Shown here: piece by piece, positions 10,672 to 19,620 of the stretch
How positions within the stretch are numbered: the stretch's first letter is position 1
How the letters are laid out: each line of letters starts with the position of its first letter
NCBI RefSeq assembly: GCF_030697925.1
Contig: NZ_JAUYOJ010000027.1
Span: forward strand, 1-37,993
Source: Phenylobacterium sp.
Lineage (GTDB): Bacteria > Pseudomonadota > Alphaproteobacteria > Caulobacterales > Caulobacteraceae
Length of the DNA: 37,993 bases
Reading direction: 5' to 3'
Position numbers and translations under genes: made by a program
The notes under the pieces: model-generated
What the model saw: only the letters and a program-made list of their open reading frames with translations
Databases searched by the model: none
Told to the model about the DNA's origin: nothing

Positions 10672-11448
10672 ATGACTCAGGGACTGTTTTCACTGGAGGG
10701 CCGCGTGGCCCTCGTCACCGGCGGCTCGCGCGGCATCGGCAAGATGATCGCCAAGGGCTTCATCGACCAGGGCGCCAAGGTCTACATCTCCTCGCGCAAG
10801 CCCGGCGCCTGCGACGAGACCGCCGCCGAACTCGGCCCGCGGTGCATCTCCCTGCCGCAGGACGTGTCGACGGTGGAGGGCTGCCAGGCCCTGGCCAAGC
10901 GGTTCAACGCGGCCGAACCCAAGCTCGACATCCTGGTCAACAACGCCGGCGCCGCCTGGGGCGCGCCCTTCGACGAGTTCCCTGAGAGCGGCTGGGACAA
11001 GGTGATGAACCTGAACCTGAAGTCGCCCTTCTTCCTGACCCAGGCCCTGCACGGCGCCCTGAAGGCCGCCGCCAGCCACGACCAGCCGGCCAAGGTGATC
11101 AACATCTGCTCGATCGACGGCATCCGCCTCAATCCGCAGGAGACCTATTCCTACCACGCCTCCAAGTCGGGCCTGATCTATCTGACCCGCCGAATGGCCG
11201 CCGAGCTGATCCGCGACTCCATCAACGTTACCGGCATCGCGCCCGGCGCCTTCGCCTCGGAGATGAACCGGGTGGCGCGCGACGAGAGCGAGGCGGTCGC
11301 CAAGCGCATCCCCTCGCGGCGCATCGGCCGGGACGAGGACATGGCCGCGGCCGCCATCTATCTGGCCAGCCGGGCCGGCGACTACGTGGTGGGCGAGACC
11401 ATCGCCGTGGACGGCGGGGTGGCGCTGGCCACGACCGGCGGCGTCTGA
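10672..11448 (+). CDS. SDR family oxidoreductase
   Basis: A 258-residue classical short-chain dehydrogenase. The NAD(P) loop TGGSRGIG is at 16-23, NNAG at 90-93, catalytic Ser147, and Tyr161/Lys165 in YHASK. The C-terminal GETIAVDGG is typical. After the beta2 strand comes SSRKPG, whose basic residues suggest NADPH preference. Divergently transcribed from fadB across a 176-bp gap that holds the predicted operator, it may take part in acyl-chain or storage-lipid metabolism, but the substrate is unknown. The ATG has AGGGGA about 8 nt upstream. Confidence 0.9.
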   Translation: MTQGLFSLEGRVALVTGGSRGIGKMIAKGFIDQGAKVYISSRKPGACDETAAELGPRCISLPQDVSTVEGCQALAKRFNAAEPKLDILVNNAGAAWGAPFDEFPESGWDKVMNLNLKSPFFLTQALHGALKAAASHDQPAKVINICSIDGIRLNPQETYSYHASKSGLIYLTRRMAAELIRDSINVTGIAPGAFASEMNRVARDESEAVAKRIPSRRIGRDEDMAAAAIYLASRAGDYVVGETIAVDGGVALATTGGV

Positions 11449-11509
11449 CGGCCACGCTTTGGGCGGTTTTGCGTTATGAGGTGACGATCCCTCTCGAGCG
11501 TCGCCCCGA

Positions 11510-14500
11510 TTGACCGAAACCGCCCCGCCTCCTCCGGCCCCGAAGCCCGCCTCGCGCGCCTATGCAAGATGGGCCGTGGGCGTGCTGGTGGTGGCCACCG
11601 TGCTGGCCCTGGCGGCGGCCTACGCCGCGCGCCGGGCGCTGGCGCGCGAGGCCTTGGTCGGCTGGCTGGAGGCCCGCGGCGTCCCCGCCTCGGTGGAGTT
11701 CCGCGAGTTCGAACTGGGCGCCTTCGCCGCCCGGCTGCGGATCGGCCCCGAGCGCGACGCCGACGTCACCGCTGAACTGGCGGAGGTCCGCTACAGCTTC
11801 ACCGGCTTCTGGTCGGGTGAGCCGTTCGGCCTGCGGGTGACTTCGGTCATCCTGCACCGGCCGGTGATCAAGGCCAGCCTCAAGGGCGGCAAGCTCAGCC
11901 TTGGCTCCCTGGATCCCGTGATCGAGGAGTTCGCCAAGCGCCCGCAACGGCCCGACGCCCGCCAGCCCGAGATCGGGGTGCGCGAGGGCGTCCTGCGGCT
12001 CGACACCGACTACGGCCCGGTCCAGGCGCGGCTCAACGCCCAGCTCGCCGATGGCCGGCTGACCGCCCTGAATGGGAAGGTCGCGGCGACCGCCCTGCGC
12101 GGTCGGGGCCTGTCCCTGTTCACCGGCCCTGGTGAGGTCAAGCTTGTCACCACCCGCGGCCGCGTCGACCTGGCCCTCACCCTGCCGATCCGTCGCCTCG
12201 ACGCCGAGGGCCTGAGCGTCAGCGACGCCAATCTCAAGTTCTCGGCCCGCGCGCCCTATCCCGATCTCGCGCGGCGCCGCGCCGACGGCGAGCTCGGCGG
12301 GCGCCTCGACCTGGCGGGCGGCCGGATAGGCCTGGGCGGCGCAGTCCTCAGCTCGCCGCGCCTCGAGATCGCCTTCGCCGGCCGCGCCGTCGGCGCCTTC
12401 AAGGCCCTGACCCTGCGCGGCGACGCCGAAACCCGGCTGATCGCCCGGGCCGCGGATCTACCGGGCGCCAAGGCTCGCGACCTCGACCTCAACCTGCACG
12501 GCCACGAGATCAGGTGGTCGCGGACCGGGGGCGACGCCGTCACCGCCAACCTGTTCGCCGAGGCCAAGGTCGCGAGCATCGTCTCCGGCGACGCGCGGCT
12601 GACGGAGATCACCGCCAAGTTCCAGGGCCCGAGCGCCTGGGCCGCCGGCGTCCTCGAGACGAGGCTGGACGGCGGCTTCGCCACGCGCGGCGCCTGGGAC
12701 GGTCTCGGGGCGCCGCGCCGCGACGACCCGGCCCCGACCGCCGCCCTGAAGAACGCCCTGCGCGGGTTCCGGCTGGAGGCCGGCCAGGTCTCGTTGCGGA
12801 TGAAGGGCCAGGCCGCCTCCGTCGATCTCGGCGCTCCGGCGACGGCCCTTACGGACACTGGCGGACGGGCGATCCTGGCGGCTCACGGCGGCCCGCTCTA
12901 CGACTCGGGCCAGGGCGGCTTCCGGCTCGACATCGAGGGCGGCGGACTGCCGAAGGCCGAGCTCGTGGTTCCCCGCTATCGGATGACCTCGGATGGCCTC
13001 GTCGCCACCACGGCGGTGAAGGCCAGCGGCGGGTTCGGCCCCGTCGAGGGCGCGACCTTGGACGCGGCGGGCGAGCTGCGCATGGCCGGCGGATTGACCC
13101 GCTTCACCGCCAGCCGCTGCGCCGCCCTGACCGCCCGGCGCCTGGACCTGGGCGAGAACGATGTGGAGGCGATCGACGGCCACCTCTGTCCCATGGGCGC
13201 GCCGATGCTGACCCTGGCCGACGGTGGCTGGCAGCTGCGCGGGCGGGCGGAAGGCCTCGATGCGTCGGTCCCGTTCCTCGAGGCGCGGGTCACCGAAGGC
13301 GCAGGGCTCGTCGACTTCGGCGGCGCGGGTGAGAGCCTGCACGGCCGCGCCGACATCACCACGGCCCGCATCGATGACACGGCCAAGGACCGCAGGTTCG
13401 CGGCCCTCACGGCCTCGGGCGACGCGACGCTGCGGGAGGGCGCCTGGCTGGCGGTCTTCGACATCGCCGATCGGGCCGGCCATGGCCTGGGCCAGGCCCG
13501 TCTGCGCCAGGCCGCCGACGGGACGGGCGGGCTCTCGCTCGACACCGGCCTGCTGACCTTCGCCCCCGAGGGGCTGCAGCCGGCCCAGCTCTCGCCGCTG
13601 GCCGCCGCCGTGGGCTCGCCGGCCAGCGGCCAGGCGCGGTTCGTGGGCGAGGTCGCCTGGACCCGCGACGTCTCCACCAGCAACGGTGTGCTGGAGGTCC
13701 TAAGCCTGGACTTCCTCAGCCCCGCCGGCGCGGTGGCGGGGATGTCGGGCCGCGTGGTCTTCACCAGCCTGGTTCCGCTCACCGCGGCTCCCGGCCAGGC
13801 GCTCAAGGCCGAGCGGGTCGACACTCTGGTCCCGCTGACCGGAGCGGAGGTCAGTTTCGGCATCGCCGACGACGTCCTCAAGGTCGACGGCGCGGGCTTC
13901 GAGCTGGGCGGCGGCAAGCTCCGCCTGGAGGCCATCGAGATCCCCTTCGCCCCCGGTGCGACCTGGAAGGGCGTGGTGGCCTTCGACGGCGTGCAGATCG
14001 CCGACCTGGTGGAGACCTCGCCCTTCGGGGATCGTATGGACATGACCGCGAAGCTCACCGGTCGCGTGCCGTTCGAAGTGACCCCGCAGGGCGTGCGGAT
14101 CGCCGGCGGGACCCTGCGCGCCATCGAGCCCGGCCGCCTCTCGATCCGGCGCGAGGCGCTCACGGTGGTGCGGTCCGGAGGCGGGGAGGTCACCGAGGCG
14201 CCGCCGGCCGCGCCAACGGTCGTCGATCCCTATACCGACTTCGTCTACCAGGCCCTGGAGCACCTGACCTTCACCGAGCTGGACGCAAAGGTCGACAGCC
14301 AGGTCGACGGCCGACTGGGCGTGCGGTTCCACATCAAAGGCGAGCACGCTCCGCCCAAGTCGCAGGCCATCAAGCTCACCCTGCGCGAGCTTTTCACCCA
14401 GAAGATCCAGCGCACCCTGCCTCTGCCCAAGGGCACCAAGGTCGACTTGACGCTGGACACATCGGTCAACCTGGACCAGCTCTTGGACGACTTCGCCCGC

Positions 14501-14539
14501 TACCAGGCCCTGCGCGGTTCAGACCCCGTTCAGCCTTGA
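11510..14539 (+). CDS. ydbH: YdbH-like AsmA-type intermembrane phospholipid transport protein
   Basis: A 1009-residue protein with one N-terminal membrane helix (about residues 18-42) and a long, repetitive, beta-rich periplasmic part, as in AsmA-like bridge proteins. The last 100 residues, with FHIKGEHAP and TLRELFTQKIQRTLPLP, resemble the YdbH C-terminus. The identity is fixed by context: the next two genes are a YnbE-like lipoprotein and a YdbL-like protein, the order known from E. coli. In that system YdbH spans the periplasm, joins YnbE at the outer membrane and moves phospholipids. The start is TTG at 11510, with only a weak ribosome binding site; no ATG lies close by in frame. Confidence 0.8.
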   Translation: MTETAPPPPAPKPASRAYARWAVGVLVVATVLALAAAYAARRALAREALVGWLEARGVPASVEFREFELGAFAARLRIGPERDADVTAELAEVRYSFTGFWSGEPFGLRVTSVILHRPVIKASLKGGKLSLGSLDPVIEEFAKRPQRPDARQPEIGVREGVLRLDTDYGPVQARLNAQLADGRLTALNGKVAATALRGRGLSLFTGPGEVKLVTTRGRVDLALTLPIRRLDAEGLSVSDANLKFSARAPYPDLARRRADGELGGRLDLAGGRIGLGGAVLSSPRLEIAFAGRAVGAFKALTLRGDAETRLIARAADLPGAKARDLDLNLHGHEIRWSRTGGDAVTANLFAEAKVASIVSGDARLTEITAKFQGPSAWAAGVLETRLDGGFATRGAWDGLGAPRRDDPAPTAALKNALRGFRLEAGQVSLRMKGQAASVDLGAPATALTDTGGRAILAAHGGPLYDSGQGGFRLDIEGGGLPKAELVVPRYRMTSDGLVATTAVKASGGFGPVEGATLDAAGELRMAGGLTRFTASRCAALTARRLDLGENDVEAIDGHLCPMGAPMLTLADGGWQLRGRAEGLDASVPFLEARVTEGAGLVDFGGAGESLHGRADITTARIDDTAKDRRFAALTASGDATLREGAWLAVFDIADRAGHGLGQARLRQAADGTGGLSLDTGLLTFAPEGLQPAQLSPLAAAVGSPASGQARFVGEVAWTRDVSTSNGVLEVLSLDFLSPAGAVAGMSGRVVFTSLVPLTAAPGQALKAERVDTLVPLTGAEVSFGIADDVLKVDGAGFELGGGKLRLEAIEIPFAPGATWKGVVAFDGVQIADLVETSPFGDRMDMTAKLTGRVPFEVTPQGVRIAGGTLRAIEPGRLSIRREALTVVRSGGGEVTEAPPAAPTVVDPYTDFVYQALEHLTFTELDAKVDSQVDGRLGVRFHIKGEHAPPKSQAIKLTLRELFTQKIQRTLPLPKGTKVDLTLDTSVNLDQLLDDFARYQALRGSDPVQP

Positions 14540-14579
14540 GCGTCCACCCATGGAACATGACTTGGAGAGACGAGAGCCC

Positions 14580-14762
14580 ATGCCAAGAACACAGTCTGTC
14601 GCCATGGCCCTGGCGGGCGTGACCCTGCTCAGCGCCTGCGCGATCCCGGTCAAGGTCGAGGTCGCGCCGATCACCATCTACGCCAAGCTGGACGCCGACG
14701 TCCGGCTGCGCCTCGACGACGACGTCAAGGCGCTGATCAAGCAGAACCCGAACCTGTTCTAG
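14580..14762 (+). CDS. ynbE: YnbE-like outer-membrane lipoprotein
   Basis: A 60-residue lipoprotein. The signal peptide ends in LLSAC, so Cys20 is the lipidated residue. The mature part is about 40 residues, beginning IPVKVEVAP and ending with KQNPNLF, similar in size and ending to E. coli YnbE. I chose ATG 14580, preceded by GGAGAG, over the in-frame ATG at 14550, because the signal peptide then starts correctly. YnbE stacks on the YdbH C-terminus at the outer membrane to complete the lipid conduit. Confidence 0.8.
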   Translation: MPRTQSVAMALAGVTLLSACAIPVKVEVAPITIYAKLDADVRLRLDDDVKALIKQNPNLF

Positions 14763-14763
14763 G

Positions 14764-15132
14764 ATGATGACCATGACCTTCAATCAATGGCTGGCGCCGG
14801 TCGCCGTGGCGGTCGGAAGCCTCACCTTCGCCGGCTCGGCCTTCGCCGATGTCGCCGCCGCCAAGGCCGTCGTGGACGCCGCCAAGGCCGCCGGGATCGT
14901 GGGCGAGCAGAACGACGGCTTTCTCGGCTTCGTGAAGCCCGGCGACGCCGCGGCCAAGGCCGCCGTGACCGAGATCAACGCCGGCCGCCGCCAGGTCTAC
15001 GCCCAGGCCGCCGCCAAGAACGGCGTCACGGTTGAAGCCGCCGGCGTCGCGGCCTTCAAGGCCGTCGTGCAGGGTCGCCTGAAGCCCGGCGAATACGCCC
15101 AGGACGCCTCGGGCGGGTGGGTTCAGAAGTAG
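14764..15132 (+). CDS. ydbL: YdbL-like periplasmic protein (DUF1318)
   Basis: About 122 residues with a cleavable signal peptide ending in GSAFA-D. The mature domain is Ala/Lys-rich, has GEQNDGFLGFVKPG near the middle and ends KPGEYAQDASGGWVQK, matching DUF1318/YdbL. In E. coli YdbL assists correct pairing of YdbH with YnbE. Three in-frame ATGs (14764, 14767, 14773) compete for the start; all give the same mature protein. It begins one nucleotide after the lipoprotein's stop, so the three genes form an operon. Confidence 0.82.
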   Translation: MMTMTFNQWLAPVAVAVGSLTFAGSAFADVAAAKAVVDAAKAAGIVGEQNDGFLGFVKPGDAAAKAAVTEINAGRRQVYAQAAAKNGVTVEAAGVAAFKAVVQGRLKPGEYAQDASGGWVQK

Positions 15133-15136
15133 GGCC

Positions 15137-16882
15137 CTACCGCGCCTTCTCCGCCGCGACCCAGGCGTTGACCCGGCGCTCCAGCATGTCCAGGGGCAGG
15201 GGGCCGGCCAGCAGCACCGCGTCGTGGAAGCGACGGATGTCGAACCTGTCGCCGAGGTCGGCTTTCGCCTTTTCGCGCAGGGACACGATCTTCATCTCCC
15301 CGGTCTTGTAGGCGAGCGCCTGGGCCGGCCAGGAGACGTAGCGGGCCAGCTCCACCTCGATATTTAGCGGCGACAGGGCCGAGTTCTCGGCGAAGCACTT
15401 GCGGGCCTGGTCGAGGCTCCAGCCCTTCCAATGCAGGCCGGTGTCGGCCACCAGCCGGCAGGCCCGCCACATCTCGTAGCTGAGCCGCCCGAACCGCTCA
15501 TAGGCGTCCCGGTAGATGCCCATCTCCCCGCCCAGTTTCTCGGAATAAAGGCCCCAGCCCTCGGTGAAGGCGGTGACGCCGGCCTCCCGGCGGAAGGTCG
15601 GCACGCCCTCGGCCTCCTGGCCCAGGGCGATCTGCAAGTGGTGGCCGGGCGCGGCCTCATGCAGGGTCAGGGCCGGCAGCTCGTAGAGCCCGCGCTGGTC
15701 CAGGCTGGACGTGTTGACCATGTAACCGCCGGCGATGCCGAGCTTCGGATTGCCGCTGAAATAGCGACCCGTCGTGTAGCTTCGTTCAATATCGGCGGGC
15801 ACCGGCCGTACGCCGTAGGTCAGCCGGGGCAGGGTGGCGAACCAGGCCGGCAGCTTGTCGTCGATCCGCTTGGCGATCTCCGAGGCCTTCTCCAGCAGGT
15901 CCTGGCGGGAGGTCGTGTAGAATCGCGGGTCGCTGCGCAGGAAGGCCTGGAACTCGAGGAAGGTCCCCTTGAAGCCGGCCTCGGCGATGACCCCGTCCAT
16001 CTCCTTGCGGATCCGCGCCACCTCGTTCAGGCCGTTCTGGTGGATCTCGTCCGGGGTCAGCTTGGTGGTGGTGTGGTCCTGGACCAGCCAGGCATAGTAG
16101 CGCTCGCCGTCGGGCAGGGTGCGCGCGCCCAGCGCCTTGCGGCTGCGAGGCAGGTATTCCTTCTCCAGGAAGGCGACGAAACCAGCCTGGGCGGGACGCA
16201 CCTTGTCGCGGAGGATCGCGACAGCCTGAGCCGTCAGGGCGTCGCGCTCAGCCTGCGGAACGCTGGCCGACAGGGCCTTCAGCGGCGCCAGCAGAGGGTC
16301 GGTTTCCAACGGGGCGGCGGCCTGGTCGCGGGCGAAGGCGATCACCTTCTCGGTGGTGGAGACCGGTTGGGTGAAGCCGCTCTTGGCGCCGCGCCGGGCG
16401 TTGTCGATCTCCACGGCGTAATAGCCGGGCACGGCGTTCAGCCGGTCGATCCAGGCCCTGCCGTCCGCCGCCGAGCGCATCGGCGTCGAGGAGGCGAGAT
16501 AGCTCATCGTCCAGTGGAAGCCGCCGTCGGAATTGAACGGCATCCGCGCCTCGTCGAAGGAGAGGCCGGCCAGCCGGCGCTCCACCAGCCAGGTCAGGAA
16601 CTCGCGGTTGATCCGCGCCTCGCCCGAAAGGTCGCCCGGGTCGATCCCCGCCAGCCGGGCCTTGAAGGCGCCGAGCGTCACCACCCGCGCGGCGTCGGCC
16701 TTGGGGCTGTCGTCGGGCAGGCGCGAGAGGGCCGCGCGGTCGCCCTGGTTCGCGGCCTCGATGGGATCGTCGGTGAGGCGGAAGGCTTCGTAGTCGGCCA
16801 CCACCTTGTTCAGCGCCGCGTCGTCGGCGAGGGCCGGAGTCGCGGCGAGGGTCAGGGCGAGGACGGCGAGCGTTCGGCGCAT
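15137..16882 (-). CDS. exported DUF885 family zinc-type peptidase
   Basis: A 581-residue protein with a signal peptide (MRRT, hydrophobic, then PALA-D at about residue 19) and the metal-site motif HEAAPGHH (His408, Glu409, His414/415), typical of DUF885 enzymes. It is helix-rich with aromatic motifs along its length. Probably a periplasmic peptidase; the physiological substrate is unknown. ATG 16882 is preferred over longer in-frame starts because AGGTGA lies just upstream and the signal peptide begins there. It converges on ydbL, with only 4 bp between the stops. Confidence 0.85.
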   Translation of the reverse strand: MRRTLAVLALTLAATPALADDAALNKVVADYEAFRLTDDPIEAANQGDRAALSRLPDDSPKADAARVVTLGAFKARLAGIDPGDLSGEARINREFLTWLVERRLAGLSFDEARMPFNSDGGFHWTMSYLASSTPMRSAADGRAWIDRLNAVPGYYAVEIDNARRGAKSGFTQPVSTTEKVIAFARDQAAAPLETDPLLAPLKALSASVPQAERDALTAQAVAILRDKVRPAQAGFVAFLEKEYLPRSRKALGARTLPDGERYYAWLVQDHTTTKLTPDEIHQNGLNEVARIRKEMDGVIAEAGFKGTFLEFQAFLRSDPRFYTTSRQDLLEKASEIAKRIDDKLPAWFATLPRLTYGVRPVPADIERSYTTGRYFSGNPKLGIAGGYMVNTSSLDQRGLYELPALTLHEAAPGHHLQIALGQEAEGVPTFRREAGVTAFTEGWGLYSEKLGGEMGIYRDAYERFGRLSYEMWRACRLVADTGLHWKGWSLDQARKCFAENSALSPLNIEVELARYVSWPAQALAYKTGEMKIVSLREKAKADLGDRFDIRRFHDAVLLAGPLPLDMLERRVNAWVAAEKAR

Positions 16883-17043
16883 TAGGTCACCTGATGGCTG
16901 AAGAGCACGCAAGCTGGAGCACGGGCCGCCCGGCGCCAAGGGCATTTTCGGCTAACGTCATTCGCTCAGGGGCGAAGAATCACCCCACTTCATGTCCCTC
17001 GCGATTAAGGCCATGCTCGCCGCGCCAAACCGGGGGTCCCGTC

Positions 17044-18441
17044 ATGAGTTTCGTCACACGCCGCAGAGCCATGGAGGCTCCGCAACACGAGGGCGGCCAC
17101 AAGCTGAAGGCCACCCTGGGCTGGCCTCATCTGATGGCGCTGGGCATCGGGGCGATCATCGGCACGGGCATCTACACCCTGACCGGCGTGGCCGCGGGGC
17201 TGGCGGGTCCGGCGGTGATCCTGTCCTTCGCCGTGGCCGGCGCGGTCTGCGCCTGCGCGGCGCTCTGCTACGCCGAGATGGCGACGCTGATGCCACAGGC
17301 CGGCAGCGCCTACACCTATTCCTACGTCACCCTGGGCGAGATGGCGGCCTGGGTGATCGGCTGGAGCCTGATCCTCGAATACACCCTGGTGTGCAGCGCC
17401 GTGGCGGTCGGCTGGGCGGGCTATGCCTCGGGCCTGATCCAGCAGGCGGGCTGGCCCGTGCCCGCCTACCTGCTGGCGGGACCGGAGGCCGGCGGCCTGA
17501 TCAACCTGCCGGCGGTGTTCATCGCCCTGCTGGTCACCAGCCTGCTCCTGGTCGGCACCCGCGAGAGCGCCACGGTCAATTTCGTCCTGGTCTGCGTGAA
17601 GCTGGTGGCCCTGGCGGCCTTCGTGGTCATCACCCTGCCCAGCTTCGACGCCAGCCACTTCACGCCCTTCGCCCCCTTCGGCTTTGGCGCCCAGGATGTC
17701 GACGGGACGAAGTTCGGGGTGATGGGCGCCGCGGCGATCATCTTCTTCGCCTTCTACGGCTTCGACGCCATCTCCACCGCCGCGGAGGAAGCCAAGAACC
17801 CCAAGCGCGACCTGACCATCGGCATCGTCGGCTCGATGATCGCCTGCACCCTGATCTACATGATCGTGGCGGCCGTGGCGCTCGGCGCCTCGCCCTACGA
17901 CGTCTTCTCCAAGAGCGAGGAGCCGCTGGCCTTCATCCTGCGCGAGCTGAACCGGCCGCTGGCCGCCTCGCTGATCGCCGGCGCCGCGGTGATCGCCATG
18001 CCCACCGTGATCATGGTCTTCATGTTCGGCCAGAGCCGGGTGTTCTTCGCCATGGCCCGCGATGGCCTGCTGCCGCGCAGCCTGTCCAAGGTGAACGCCC
18101 GCGGCGTGCCCTCGGCGGTGACCATCCTGACCGGCGTCATCGCCGCGATCATCGCCGGCGCCCTGCCGCTGTCGCAGATCGCGGCCCTGGCCAACGCCGG
18201 GACGCTCGCGGCCTTCATCGCCACCATCCTGGCGGTCATGGTCCTGCGCCGCCGGGCGCCGACCCTCGAGCGGCTGTTCAAGACGCCGGCGATCTGGCTG
18301 ATCGGGCCGCTGGGCCTGATCGGCTGCGTCTACCTGTTCTCCAGCCTGACGGCCAAGACCATCCTGTTCTTCTTCGTCTGGAACGCCATCGGCGTGGTGG
18401 TCTACCTGCTCTACGGCCGGGCGAAGAGCCGGCTCGCCTAG
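17044..18441 (+). CDS. APC-family amino acid permease
   Basis: A 465-residue membrane protein of the amino acid-polyamine-organocation family, CAT-like. After a short cytoplasmic lead it shows GIGAIIGTGIYTLTG, the unwound helix-1 motif that binds the substrate's amino and carboxyl groups, then about 12 hydrophobic segments. The region FFAFYGFDAISTAAEEAKNPKRD (split here by the sixth helix and the following loop) is characteristic of this branch. I chose ATG 17044; a second ATG ten codons later is possible. It imports an amino acid whose identity is unclear. It stands alone and converges on the next gene. Confidence 0.9.
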   Translation: MSFVTRRRAMEAPQHEGGHKLKATLGWPHLMALGIGAIIGTGIYTLTGVAAGLAGPAVILSFAVAGAVCACAALCYAEMATLMPQAGSAYTYSYVTLGEMAAWVIGWSLILEYTLVCSAVAVGWAGYASGLIQQAGWPVPAYLLAGPEAGGLINLPAVFIALLVTSLLLVGTRESATVNFVLVCVKLVALAAFVVITLPSFDASHFTPFAPFGFGAQDVDGTKFGVMGAAAIIFFAFYGFDAISTAAEEAKNPKRDLTIGIVGSMIACTLIYMIVAAVALGASPYDVFSKSEEPLAFILRELNRPLAASLIAGAAVIAMPTVIMVFMFGQSRVFFAMARDGLLPRSLSKVNARGVPSAVTILTGVIAAIIAGALPLSQIAALANAGTLAAFIATILAVMVLRRRAPTLERLFKTPAIWLIGPLGLIGCVYLFSSLTAKTILFFFVWNAIGVVVYLLYGRAKSRLA

Positions 18442-18444
18442 GCG

Positions 18445-18474
18445 CTTTTCCTCCCCCGTAAACGGGTGAGGAAA
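18445..18474. terminator. imperfect hairpin between permease and rmlD genes
   Basis: CTTTTCCTC-CCCCGT and CGGGTGAGGAAAG pair around an AAA loop with a bulge and a mismatch, just past the permease stop. The A- and T-rich bases at the stem base could let it end transcription from both sides, but no separate T-run follows. Confidence 0.4.
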
Positions 18475-18485
18475 GGAGGGAGGCC

Positions 18486-18508
18486 GCCCGCCCGCCCGCC
18501 CGCCCGCC
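18486..18508. repeat. GCCC tandem tetranucleotide repeat
   Basis: Five complete GCCC units plus a partial sixth lie directly beside the stop of the rmlD-like gene, on its 3' side. The repeat is outside the coding frame, so slippage here would not alter the protein. Confidence 0.85.
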
Positions 18509-19398
18509 TAGGCCTCGGCCGCGGCGAGCTGCTCGATGGTGTCCTCCATCGCCTCCTCCCAGGGGCGGAGCTGCACGCCGAACACGCGCTGCAGACGGCC
18601 GGTGTCGAGGACCGCGTTCAGCGCACGCTTGGCGGGGGTCGGGAATGCGCTGGTGGGGACCGGCTCCATCGGCGGCGGCTCGCGGCCGGGGAAGGCCATG
18701 GCGAAGATGGTGCGGGCCATGTCGTATCGGCTGGCCACGCCGTCGTTGACCACGTGCAGCAATCCCCATTCCGGAGCGCCGGCCGGGGCGCGGGCCAGGC
18801 GGTCGGCCTGGCTCAGGATGAAGGCCGCCAGGTCGCCGCTGGCCGTGGGCCTCGCCTTCTGGTCGTCCACCAGCCGCATCGGGGTTCCCGCCTGCGACGC
18901 CTTCAGGAACCACTGCAGGAAGTTCTGGCCATAGGCCGAGAACAGCCACGAGACTCGCGCCACGAGGGCTCGATCGCAATGACCCAGCACCGCCTGCTCG
19001 CCCGCCAGCTTCGACGCGCCATAGACGTGCAAAGGGTTGGTCGGATCATCCTCGACATAGGCGCGGGCCTTCTCGCCGTCGAACACCATATCGGTGGAGA
19101 TGTGGATCAACGGCAGGCCGCGCGCCTGGCAGGCCTTGGCCATGGCTTCCGGCGCCCGCGCATTGACCGCATAGGCCGCGTCCGGCTCGCTCTCAGCCTT
19201 GTCGACGGCGGTGTAGGCCGCCGCGTTCAGCACCAGGTCGATGGCGCCTGAGTCTTCCACCGCGCGCGCCACGGCGGCGGGATCGGTCAGGTCGACCTCG
19301 GCCCGCGACAGGGCGACCACCTCGATGGGCGCCTCCTGCCGGGCCAGCATCTCGCGCGCGAGCTGGCCGGTGGCGCCGAATTGCAGGATGCGGGTCAT
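18508..19398 (-). CDS. rfbD: RmlD-type dTDP-4-dehydrorhamnose reductase
   Basis: A 296-residue extended SDR. The nucleotide loop GATGQLA is at 8-14, NAAAYTAVDKAE at 58-69, STDMVFDG at 101-108 and the catalytic YGASK (Tyr126, Lys130). These are the marks of RfbD/RmlD, which reduces dTDP-4-dehydro-rhamnose to dTDP-L-rhamnose with NADPH for surface polysaccharide. The other three rml genes are not next to it, which is unusual, so a related 4-keto-sugar reductase is possible. AAGGTGAG precedes the start. Confidence 0.85.
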   Translation of the reverse strand: MTRILQFGATGQLAREMLARQEAPIEVVALSRAEVDLTDPAAVARAVEDSGAIDLVLNAAAYTAVDKAESEPDAAYAVNARAPEAMAKACQARGLPLIHISTDMVFDGEKARAYVEDDPTNPLHVYGASKLAGEQAVLGHCDRALVARVSWLFSAYGQNFLQWFLKASQAGTPMRLVDDQKARPTASGDLAAFILSQADRLARAPAGAPEWGLLHVVNDGVASRYDMARTIFAMAFPGREPPPMEPVPTSAFPTPAKRALNAVLDTGRLQRVFGVQLRPWEEAMEDTIEQLAAAEA

Positions 19399-19620
19399 GC
19401 GAAACTCACCTTGATCATGGCCGCCTTCCTAAGCGACCGCGCCGGACTTGCCACCCCCGTTTCGGCCGCGACGCTTTTTCGTCTGGCCTGCGGACGGCCG
19501 CCTTGTAGACTTGCGGCGCCGTCTCCCCAGGCGATCATGCCAAGGAACGTCGCACCCTTATTCTGGGGATGCGATCAGGGTGAGCGGCGGCGCGTATTCT
19601 TCCGCGCCTTGGGGAGCGAC

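Noticed and set aside
18486..18508. Phase-variable repeat controlling the rmlD-like gene
   Set aside because: The repeat lies past the stop codon, so a change in copy number would not shift the frame.
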